A stretch of DNA of 64,000 nt, taken from assembly GCF_015832195.1 (NCBI RefSeq), contig NC_052027.1, positions 496,001-560,000 of the forward strand, in the 5' to 3' direction. The position numbers and the translations under genes were made by a program. A model generated the notes under the pieces. It was not told the origin of the DNA, did not search any database, and worked only from the letters and a program-made list of their open reading frames with translations. This DNA is from Motacilla alba alba. Taxonomy: Eukaryota > Chordata > Aves > Passeriformes > Motacillidae. Shown here one piece after another: positions 54,987-64,000 of this stretch. Each line of letters begins with the position of its first letter. Position 1 is the stretch's first letter.

Positions 54987-55495
54987 CTGCTGCATCGTTT
55001 CTTCACTTCCCTCCCATCTTGGCGGCACGGAGAGGCAGAGACCTCCCTGATTCCATCCATCATCCATTCTTGAGGTGGAGCAGCTGCAGACACAGCTGGC
55101 GATGCTCGAGCAGGGTCTGCGTGGGCCACGGGCAGGGGGAGGGCTGGGCAAGCTGCAGGTGGGGCTCGACCTGCATCACCCCATCCTCAATTACCCCTCC
55201 TTGAATACGGCTAATGGGCTCAGCCTCAGGGGAGGTGAGTGCAGGGTGGGCTCCGGGCTGCCGCGTCCGTCCTGGCCACCACCCTCTCCTCAGCACCGCG
55301 AGCAGCTGGCAGCAGCAGGGTCCGGTTCGGACACGGCCCGGTACCCGCCGCGGGAGCATCCCGGGCAGCGCCCGGGGGAGAGCCCGGGGGTGGCTCCGGC
55401 CGGTCCCTGGGCAGCGGGTGCGTGTGGAGGAGCGGGGTTTGGCCCGGCCCCGGAGGGTGCCAGCTGTGTGCGACACCTGTGAGGCCTCTGCGGGG

Positions 55496-55760
55496 CGTGT
55501 GACCGGCGTGCAAGGTGTGCACCAGGCGTGCAAGGTGTGACAGGCGTGCAAGATGTGCGCCAGGCGTGCAAGGTGTGTGACAGGCGTGCAAGATGTGCGC
55601 CAGGCGTGCAAGGTGTGTGTCAGGCGCGCCAGGCGTGCGCCAGGCGTGCAGGGCGTGCGGCAGGTGTGCCAGGCGTGTGCCAGGTGTGTGCCGGGCGTGT
55701 TCCAGCTGTGCCAGCTGTGCCAGCTGTGCCAGGTGTGCCAGGTGTGCCCGGTGTCCCGCT
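55496..55760. repeat. GC-rich degenerate minisatellite, gcgtgcaaggtgt-type units
   Basis: About 265 bp of irregular 10-17 bp units such as caggcgtgcaaggtgtg, cagatgtgcgc and caggtgtgc. The right end shifts to ccagctgtg/ccaggtgtg. It is rich in CpG and TpG, consistent with a methylated array undergoing CpG decay. Confidence 0.85.
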
Positions 55761-55843
55761 CGTCCCGCGGTGTCCGCCCGCCGCCAGCAGGGGGCAGCAG
55801 CGCCCCGGCCGGCCGGGCCGAGCGACCCGCGCGGGGAGCGGAG

Positions 55844-55935
55844 TTTTCCTTTTCCTTTTCCTTCTTTTCCTTTTCCTTTTCCTTCTTTTCCTTTTCCTTT
55901 TCCTTCTTTTCCTTTTCCTTTTCCTCTTTTCCTCC
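55844..55935. repeat. 92-bp pure polypyrimidine tract, (TTTTCC)n with TTC interruptions
   Basis: All 92 bases are C or T on the plus strand. The pattern ttttccttttccttttcctt followed by c recurs with a 21-bp period four times. Mirror-symmetric homopurine-homopyrimidine DNA of this length can form triplex (H-DNA). It sits right after a CpG-rich segment. Confidence 0.92.
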
Positions 55936-56213
55936 GGGCAAAAGTGCTGCATGGGCTGCCACTGAAATGAACTGAAATTAATGCCGGATTCGCTCCAGAG
56001 GGTCCAGTTACCCAGGTGAGGTGTAATAATCATTAACTCCGAGTGTGACCAATAAATTGAATTAATTTCTGCGGGCCGATTGCAGCATTTGCATTTGAAT
56101 TACCTTTCCACGCTGCCGCGCTCTGACGCGCGTGTGGTTTCTGAGTGAAGTCAGGAATCCCTTTCAGCTGGAGAGGGAGCGAGTGAGGGAGCGCTCCCCG
56201 CCCGTGCAGCTGC

Positions 56214-56508
56214 GGACAGCCCGGGACAGCCCGGGACAGCCCGGGGTGCTGGCATGGGGGCACGGGGACAGCCCGGGGTGCTGGCATGGGGACACGGGGA
56301 CAGCCCGGGGTGCTGGCATGGGGCACGGGGACAGCCCGGGGTGCTGGCATGGGGACACAGGGACAGCCCGGGGTGCTGGCATGGGGCACGGGGACAGCCC
56401 GGGGTGCCGGCATGGGGGCACAGGGACAGCCCGGGGTGCTGGCATGGGGACACGGGGACAGCCCGGGGTGCCGGCATGAGGGCACGGGCACAGCCCGGGG
56501 TGCTGCCA
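56214..56508. repeat. Minisatellite, 31-33-bp unit, about 8.5 copies
   Basis: The unit ggacagcccggggtgctggc followed by atggggacacgg varies between 31 and 33 bp through the number of G residues. It generates spurious frames on both strands (for example the minus-strand series with HPGLSPCP). Confidence 0.92.
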
Positions 56509-56633
56509 CGGACCCCAGGCTGAGCAGGGACCGGGTCCCCCCATCCCGATTCAGAGGAGGCGGGCAGGGAATTGCGTCCAAAGGAAAACTGCTGGAATGA
56601 GGACGCAGAGGCGGACGGAGAGCGCTGGGCGGC

Positions 56634-57019
56634 AGGTGTTCCCCAGCCTGCTGCCCCAGGTGCTGCCCAGCCTGCTGCCCCAGGTGCTGCCCCAGGTGCT
56701 CCCCAGGTGCTCCCCAGGTGCTGCCCCAGGTGCTGCCCCAGGTGCTCCCCAGGTGCTGCCCCGGTGCTCCCCAGGTGCTGCCCCAGGTGCTCCCCAGGTG
56801 CTGCCCAGGTGCTGCCCAGGTGCTGCCCCAGGTGCTCCCCAGGTGCTGCCCAGGTGCTCCCCAGGTGCTGCCCAGGTGCTCCCCAGGTGCTGCCCCAGGT
56901 GCTGCCCAGGTGCTGCCCCAGGTGCTGCCCAGGTGCTGCCCAGGTGCTGCCCCAGGTGCTCCCCAGGTGCTGCCCAGGTGCTGCCCCGGTGCTCCCCAGG
57001 TGCTGCCCAGGTGCTGCCC
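56634..57019. repeat. Minisatellite, 11-12-bp unit, more than 30 copies
   Basis: About 385 bp of gtgctgccccag, gtgctgcccag and gtgctccccag units in irregular order. It is strongly strand-asymmetric (C-rich plus strand, G-rich minus strand with GGGG and GGG runs), so G-quadruplex formation on the minus strand is plausible. It creates long artefactual open frames. Confidence 0.93.
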
Positions 57020-58056
57020 GGCCAGCCCTGCTCCCGCGGTGAGGAGGAGCCGCAGAGCCCTCGCCGGCCGCTCCGGGAGCGCTGCCGCAGCGGGCAGAGC
57101 TGGGGGTGGCGGTGCCGGGCGTGGGTCGCCTCAGCAGCTCCTCTCTGAACGCTGGAACCTCCGGGGCGATGGAAGGAGCTCTCGGCTTCCCCCAGTCATC
57201 CCTGCGGCTGGCTGCCGAGGAACGGCCTGTGGGTGACTTGCCTTTAACTTGGATTGGCCCGGCAGATCGGTATGGATGGATCCAAGAGCCACTCGCTCTG
57301 TGTGCTCCAAGGAGCACCTAAGGGCACTCTGGCACCCGTCACACCCATAGCTAATGAATGAAAAACGATATAGAAATGAAATGTAAAGGAAATGATGCAG
57401 AACTTAGTGATTAGTGCTTTGAACCTGGACTCAAAGTGAAACAAGTGCTCTCAGTCCTGCTGACTGAATCAAATAATCCAAATTGCTAATACATTTTAGT
57501 AATATTTTTCATGTGCAAAGGCATTAAGTGCTTTTAGTAAATGAGGTAAAGATTTTCCATTGATGTTTAAAACTAAAACAGAGCTGTGTGCTGGGTGTGA
57601 GCTCACGGCAGGGGCTGTGCAAGGTTGCCCTGCCTGGGCCTGGCTCTGCCCTGGGAATGGCATCCGTGCACAGCCAGGGGCCACGCCGGGGAGCCAGCAT
57701 GGGGCCCAGGGTGCAGAGAGGGCATTCCTCCCCAGTGGGAGCCAGGGCCGTGCGGGATGGTCTGGGGGGCCCTGAGGGTGGTGGCTCACCCCAGCATCCC
57801 AGTTCAGAGGGGTTTTGCAGCCCCTGCTGCTGTTTCAGCTCAGAGGTGGCTGCAGATCCCTTTGGGCAGCAGCTCTGACGTGCCTGGAGTTCCCTGCTCT
57901 TGTGAGCGTTTGAGAGATGCTCTGCTACATGGGCTTTTGGGGGTGGATGTTAGTTGCAAGGCCGTAGATTTATGGCACCCTCATGGCTTGTGGCTGGACC
58001 GTGCCCTGCTGGGCCATTTAGGGCCCTGTTTCTGCCTGGTCCCCTCTGCCCAACAG

Positions 58057-58197
58057 CCCAGCCCCCGGGGCAGGGCAGCAGGAGCGACCCCAGCCCCCAG
58101 GCAGGGCAGCAGGAGCGACCCCAGCCCCCGGGGCAGGGCAGCAGGAGCGACCCCAGCCCCCGGGGCAGGGCAGCAGGAGCGACCCCAGCCCCCAGGC
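58057..58197. repeat. Minisatellite, 32-bp unit, about 4.4 copies
   Basis: The unit cccagcccccggggcagggc followed by agcaggagcgac is repeated with one- or two-base variation (cccaggc instead of cccggggc). It is the last of the GC-rich arrays downstream of SRGAP3. Confidence 0.92.
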
Positions 58198-61100
58198 ACG
58201 GGGCAGAGATTTTCCTGTGTGCGTGGGTCTGGAGGCGTTCCCTGCGAGCATGTGGCTGATTTCCTGTGCCCAGGAGAAAACCCTTGCCAGATGAGACTGA
58301 TTCTTGAAACTGGCCAAGTGTTTTTGAGCTGTCAGCTCCCCTGGCCCTGCCCAGCGATAGCTCACCAGCCGTGGGAGGGACAGTGCTGGCACCAGCCAGT
58401 GCTGCTGGGCTCTTGGTGCATTCTGAGCTTGGTTTCAATTTTAGTACATTTCTTCGGGTGTTCCGCTCCCTGCTCCAGCACAAGCCAGTGTCCCCATGTC
58501 CCTGGAGTGGAGCCCTTCCCCCGGCTGACCAGCGCTGACTGGTGGGTGTCTGGAGCGTGCCTGGTGGCCCCAGCTGCCCCCATTCCCTGCCCACCTCCAG
58601 CAGGACCTGCAGCAGCAGCCAGGGCTGAGTGAGCCCGCTCCCTGGGGAGGCTGTGCTGCATCCCGTGCCTGAGCTGGCTGCAGGCACACGGTGAAAATAG
58701 GAGTATTTACCCAACTTTTGATAACTTTTTTATTTCCCCTTAATAGACACCTACAGCCTCACTATAGAAACACTGGAAACCAGACTTTAGCAGGCCTGAG
58801 AGGCTGCAGCATTATCCATCTTCTGTAAATACTGTGGAGCAGTTGGAAACCTTTTTATGATCCCAGCTCAGCTGGAAAGCAGCACCACATTCCTGCTGCC
58901 CTTTGGGATCACTTCCCTTGCTTGTGGGGTGGGAGGCAGCAGCTGTTGGAACATCTTGGTTTAAGTGTTTCATGCAATAAAAGTGTAATTTTAAATATCT
59001 CATGCATCAGATCAGCACAAGCGCTGCAGGTAAACCAGCCTTGCTCTGTTCCACAGAGATGCCTCTTCCCTCCCCAGGAATCTTCCAGAGCCTTGCGCTT
59101 GGAGTCCTTGGAGCTGCAGAATCAGCGGAGCTTTGTGCATTGGAAATGGAGCTTCAGCTCTGGAGCCAAGCTTTTCCCAGACCTGTAAATCCAGTAACAG
59201 CCTCCTGACAGCATCCAAAGGCCAGGCACCCTCTGGCAGCTCCCGGTTCCACCCGAGCCCATCAGCAGGGGACTCATCTCTGGACGTGCGAACGTGTCCG
59301 GTTCTGTCTAACGAAGATAAATTTCTTAATTAGGACACACAGCTGCCTGGGGCACTCGGAGGTTTTGGTGAGCAGGAGCTTGGCTGGGAGCTGGTGCAGA
59401 TCCTTTGGCTGCCGTCCCAGGGAGCTCGAGCAGTGAGGATGGGCTGGGTGGGCTTCTGCAGCCTGGCCAGAGCCCCGTGCTCCTGTGACTCGCCCAGGAA
59501 AGGGCTGTGAGCAGGGCTGGTCACCAGCACAAACCCTCCTACCCCACGCAAAGCTGAGGAGCTTGTTTCCCCCCGGGATGTGTCTTGGCTGACAAGAAAT
59601 GACTGTCCTTGGCTGCATCACCTGAGCACCAATGACACTTGTGTTGCATTTCTCTCTAAACTGGTGCTGCATCCATTTTTTTCACCCCCTTCAAGACAGC
59701 TTTTATAAAAATAATATATTTAGCAATGAGTGGGCAAGTGCTGAAGCTGGCAGGGCTGTGCCGTAGAGCAGGGCAGCGCTGAGCTTGTGAGGCCATGGCA
59801 ATGGCTGAGGATGAGGAGGCTCTCAAGAAGGCTCTAGGGTGAGATGCAGCCTTTTTCTTAATAGAAAGAAAGAAAAAAAATTTAGTCTTACGTAAGTCAA
59901 AACATCTGCTAGTGCATGACTAATGCCTTCCCTCCTCCCTGGTGTGGCAACTGAAGTCCATGGGAATGATATAAATGATTGTTTCCTGTAAGAAGTTAGA
60001 CATTGTTCACAGGGCTTTTGGGGACAAGCCTCGTGTGCAGCCACCCCTTCCCTTTTGCTGCTTGCTCGTGGCTTTGGATCCAGCTGCTGCTGGCCCCGCT
60101 GCCCTGAGCTGACAGCAAGGGCCAAACACACTGTCCCCAGCCCAGCTGGTGCCAGGGAGGGTTTATTCCTGCCAGAGTCAGCTGGACTGGACAATTACCT
60201 GTGTTGAGGCTGGGTTGCTGCTGTGCAGTGCTCACAGTTAGGAGTGCTGGGCTGTGGGTGTGCCCGGCGTGGCAGGCTGGGGTGGCTCTGCTGTGCCCTC
60301 CAGACAGGGCTGCTGCTGCCTCCCCCAGGACAGGGCTGATGGCAGCAGCTGACAGACCCAGGGTGTGTGAATGTGCTGCCGGGGGCTGGCCTGCCTGAGG
60401 GGAATGCAAGGAAATGTTTTACAGACCCAACAGCCAAAGTGGCCCCCAAACGTGGCTTTGTTCCCACAGAGCTCCCCCATTCTGGCAGTGGTGCTCTGCA
60501 GCATCTTTGTGACTTTGCTGGCCTGTTTGCCTCTTGATTCCAGTTTAGACCTTGTGTGGATCTGGTGCCCCCTGCCCATCCCAGGCTCCCACCTCCCCAT
60601 GTCCCAGTGGGACTCCTGTGGCTGCCAGCCTGCCCACTGCCACCCCGCAGGGAACGGGGCTAATTCACTTCTCTGCAAATTCCTATTGATAGGTCTTGAA
60701 TTCTGGTGTCATTGCCCTGCCTGGATCTCATTCTGGACGCTCTGGGTCTGTGTCTCTGGGCCCAGCAGAGGGGAGTGCTCCTGGCAGACGGGTGGATGCA
60801 GGTGTCTCTCAGCTTCCCAACACTGCACCAGCCATGCTCTGGGTCCCTGCTTTCCATGGTCTGGGACATTAACTGCTGCCAGAATTACTAATGGGCTTCT
60901 GCTTTTAGCCTGAGTGCTGCAGGCTGCTGCTCCGAGGTGGAGATCATGGAGTCAATTAAGTAATTACCTGGTGTTTCAGCTGCCAGCACTCGAGAGGTTT
61001 TGTTTTTCACCACTGGCGTCAATCCCAGCACACATCTCACCCCAGACTCATCAGCAGTGGTTTGTGCACTGCTGGAGCAGGCTGCTGCACCACGGACAGG

Positions 61101-63759
61101 CTGGAGCTGCTTTTTCTGCATGTGTTCTGGTGACAAATGGTTCCTCCTCCCTCTGTTTAGTCTCATTCTGGCACATAAATCCAGGCACAAACAGGCTAAG
61201 CTCAGCAGAAGCTGAAATTGCCTCTCTGTAGTTCTCTTGTTCTGAGTGTTTTACCCTCGCTGATTTGATGAGCAGCAGTTCACCAGGGAAATGCAGAGCG
61301 AGCTGAGCTGGAGGTGACACACAGCAGCACGAGGAGCAGCCAGACTGCTGAGGCCCCCTGATCCAGGGAAATGCATCTCCCGTGGCTCCTGGGACTCATC
61401 AGCCTCTTGGCAGGACCGTGCTGGACTGCTGGAGTGTGCCAAGGCACAGGGACGGGCTGTGGGAGGGATCCCTGCCTCGGGCACCTCTGGGCACAGGGTG
61501 GGGGGCACAAATGCATAAAGCATGGCAAAGCATGGCAGCCCTGCTGGTGGAAGCTGAGCTCCTAATTGAATCAGAGTTGGGAAGCGCAGAGGGGGCAGAG
61601 CCCTGTGAGGAGCTCTCGGGCCAGTACTTCACAGGGAGGATAAAGGAGCCTCCCCAGGAGCAGGGGCATGTCTGGGGAATGGCTTACCCTGGCAGGGAGA
61701 TGGGGTGGAGGGAGGTCTGCTGCCCTTGCGTTGCAAAGGCTGAGAACTGCTCCATGCTTAGGAACAGGGGAAGGCAGCATGAAGGGATGAATACAGCAGC
61801 AGAACAACCCTAACATTTTTTAGCAAAGGAATGAAGTCCCAACCATGGGACTTCATTTGGTGGCGAAGCAGCAGACAAATGGGACATTTTGGTGGCAAAG
61901 CAGCAGACATGTGGCACAAGGGGCTGGCAATGATTTGTGTCCAAGCTGCTCCCAAGTCCTTTTCCCAGTCCCAAGTCCCTTTCCTAGCTGAAAAATGCTA
62001 AATCTGTGCAGGAGAGCTGGAACGTCAGCTAAGAAACACTTCCATGGATGTGTTGACTCTGTTGCCTTTGGATTTCACCTGATTCACCATTTTGTCTGCG
62101 TTGGAATGCAGATTGTTGTTTCCCATTTGTCAGCCCCTGCCTGTGGCCTCCACCGCAGGTCTCAGGTGGGATACAGAGCGCTGCAGTCACACACAGAATG
62201 ACTGCAGGGAATCACTGAGACAAACCAGCACTGGAAAGTCATCTCCCACTGAGAAGGAAGGGTCTCAGCCTTTCCTGGGGCTGGGATGTTGTTTCTGGGC
62301 TCTTGCAGGTTCTCATTCTCAAAATGCTCAGCATCCTCGTGTTTCTGCAAGCAGCTGAATTAATTTAATTCAGCCTTTTTTTTTTTTCCTTTTTTTTCCC
62401 CCCTTGGTTCATTTTGAATGGTGGGGAAGGGAATTGCACCCAGGCTAAGAGCCAAACAGCCAAAGAGTGACTCTAAGGGACAAAGCTGGCAATGGAATTC
62501 CCTGCTGGGAGACAATCAAAGAGAATGGGAGGTACTACAGACCCATCACTGTGTCTAAGTGTGCATGGATTATCAGTGTGGGAGTTTTTATACTCAAGTA
62601 GTTTGGAGCTGGTGAGATTACTCATGATTTTTCTAACATTTAGTGGATCAGCATCAGTGTCCAAATGGGAGATATCTGCATGTGCAAAACAAAGTCTCTG
62701 AAATGTCAACAAGTGTTGCTCGGTGCTGCTGGCACAGGGCCCAGGCCAGCAAAGGCCGATTCACCTCTGGCTCATTCTCGGGCTCCGTGTCGCTGTCCCA
62801 GGCCAGGGCTCTGCCTCTTCACCTGCTGCCTCCTCTCCCCAGGCTGCCTGTCCTGCAGCCACTGTCATTTCATCCTGCCCTCAGGTCAGGCCCAACTCAA
62901 TCAGCATTGGTTTGCTGTGAAATGCCCAGAGCGATTTTATTCATCGTGTCCATCTTAAAGCACTCCAGGGGAAAGTTTAAATATTATTTCTGGCTCCTTT
63001 GGCTGCTAACTCTCACAGAATTTTCATGGAAGTTTCCACGCTGCTCTGTAAAACAGTAAGATGCTTTTGGCTGACTTATGCTGGCCTAAAATCATTGCAG
63101 TAGACCAAAAACCAAAAAAAAGGAAAACGGATTTCATTTGTGCTTTCAAGTAATTTCTGTGTGAAATGACCAGATGCTTGTGGAGCTGTGGCACAGCCAA
63201 AGCAGCAAAGGCTGTGTTTGAGGGACCTGCCAGCACAACCCCTGCCGGGGTGATAAACTGCTTCAGCACTGGGCTGGGAACCTTTGGAGAGGTGAAAGGC
63301 TGCTGGCATTTCCTGTGGCCTCGTGTGCTTGGAGCTCTGGGCACCGCTGGTGCACACGAGGCTGCCCTGGACTGGCACGGGCTGTGGGACCATCACTAAA
63401 ACAGAGGCTGGAGCCAGGGACTGATGACAGGAAATGAACACCAGCACCTCTGCAGCCTGCTGCCTTTGAATACCACAGGGCAGAACACCAGCGGGTCCAG
63501 CAGGGCTGAGCCCACCCCCCGAGGGGCTCTGATACTTCAGGACATCCTCTGCCTGCTCCATCCTGCTCGTGCCTGGGGAAGAGGGGATTTTCTTCCCAGT
63601 GGCTGGCATGGGGCTGTGTTTGGGACTTGTGCTGAACACAGGGATTATAAATAGAGATGTTTTTGTCCTGTCTGAGCAGGGCTCACACAGAACCAAGGCC
63701 TTTCCTCTGGCAAGAGAGCTGGGAGTGCCTGGGAGGCTGGGAGGGGAAACAGCCAGGAA

Positions 63760-64000
63760 AGGTGATCCCGGCTGACCCAAGGGATGTTCCAGACCCAGGA
63801 CATCATGCTCAGTCCAAGGTGGGGGTCACTGGGGTTTGTCTTCCCAAGTTACTGCTGCGTGAGATGGAGCCCAGCTGTCCTGGAGGTTGCTGAACACCTG
63901 ACTGCCCGGGGAAGGTAGGGAATGAATTCTTTTACTTTGCTTGTGTGTGTGGCTTTTGCTTCACCTATTAAACTGTCTTTGTCTCAACCCACAAGTTTTC
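63760..64000 (+). mobile_element. Avian endogenous retrovirus LTR, truncated by the window edge
   Basis: The end of the window matches, from memory, a common avian LTR. The visible series is gctgacccaagggatgttcc, gacatcatgctcag, gtttgtcttcccaagttact, then ttgctgaacacctgactgcc and cacctattaaactgtctttg. ATTAAA at 63967-63972 would be its polyA signal. Plus orientation. The 5' border is approximate and the element continues past 64000. No coding part of a provirus is in view. Confidence 0.7.

Larger units (their letters stand above)
54706..64000. other. Intergenic region downstream of SRGAP3, no supportable gene
   Basis: In mammals RAD18 follows SRGAP3 in the same orientation (from memory). I looked for its RING exon (CGICFEYF-type sequence) and did not find it. 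Open frames of 335-388 codons near 56.2-58.6 kb are produced by GC-rich tandem repeats. 58700-63700 looks like ordinary unique intergenic sequence, with a homeobox-like TCAATTAAGTAATTAC at about 60953-60968. A truncated LTR closes the window. Confidence 0.6.

Noticed and set aside
55060..55962. Minus-strand 300-codon frame with Lys/Glu-rich start
   Set aside because: Its beginning is the reverse of the TTTTCC tract and its middle the reverse of the gcgtgc array. Only the last 160 bp are unique, and these are discussed as a separate uncertain finding.
56151..57317. Minus-strand frame of 388 codons and several plus-strand frames
   Set aside because: They consist almost wholly of two tandem arrays (31-33-bp and 11-12-bp units). 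The residue pattern simply follows the repeat.
57625..58632. Plus-strand frame of 335 codons
   Set aside because: It spans the 32-bp minisatellite, has overlapping rival frames on both strands, and shows no recognisable domain. GC-rich DNA has few stop codons by chance.
54706..64000. First exons of RAD18, the expected next gene
   Set aside because: No RING-finger coding sequence was found on the plus strand. The gene probably starts further right.

Overview
This window is vertebrate nuclear DNA, almost certainly from a bird. The evidence is widely spaced short exons with GT-AG introns, several truncated CR1 LINE fragments in both orientations, and avian-type retroviral LTR sequence. The two LTR pieces look passerine-like to me, but that is from memory and not from a search. 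One gene dominates: SRGAP3 (SLIT-ROBO Rho GTPase-activating protein 3, also called WRP or MEGAP), on the plus strand. Coding exons 2 to 22 lie between 13364 and 51001. They join without a frame break into 1,077 codons plus a stop, and are nearly identical to mammalian SRGAP3. The first coding exon (about 22 residues) and the promoter lie off the left edge.

Layout: 1-13363 is intron 1, with no exon I can support. 13364-34039 (exons 2-9) encodes most of the F-BAR membrane-bending region. 35294-37947 (exons 10-12) encodes the F-BAR extension and a proline-rich basic linker. A 31-bp exon at 39255-39285 appears to be a mutually exclusive alternative to the 103-bp exon 12. 39930-44570 (exons 13-17) encodes the RhoGAP domain, with the arginine finger codon at 40393-40395. 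45496-47966 encodes an acidic linker and the SH3 domain. 48534-51001 encodes the low-complexity C-terminal tail. The 3' UTR runs to about 54705, with three AATAAA signals.

54706-64000 is intergenic, with no supportable gene. It continues a cluster of unrelated GC-rich minisatellites that starts in the distal 3' UTR at about 53.95 kb and ends near 58.2 kb. It also holds a 92-bp pure pyrimidine tract, an interrupted poly-T run, and the 5' part of an LTR cut off by the window's right edge.

How the parts work together: in the known family, the F-BAR dimer binds and deforms membrane, RhoGAP inactivates Rac1 (and Cdc42 more weakly), and SH3 binds proline-rich partners such as WAVE1 and ROBO1. The most interesting signal is splicing logic in the linker between F-BAR and RhoGAP. 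The two alternative exons have matching phases and almost identical 5' splice sites. Using one removes a PxxP segment. Using neither or both creates an early stop and leaves an F-BAR-only or GAP-truncated product. I found no wholly new system. The remaining findings are repeats, possible regulatory islands and an uncertain exon-like block.
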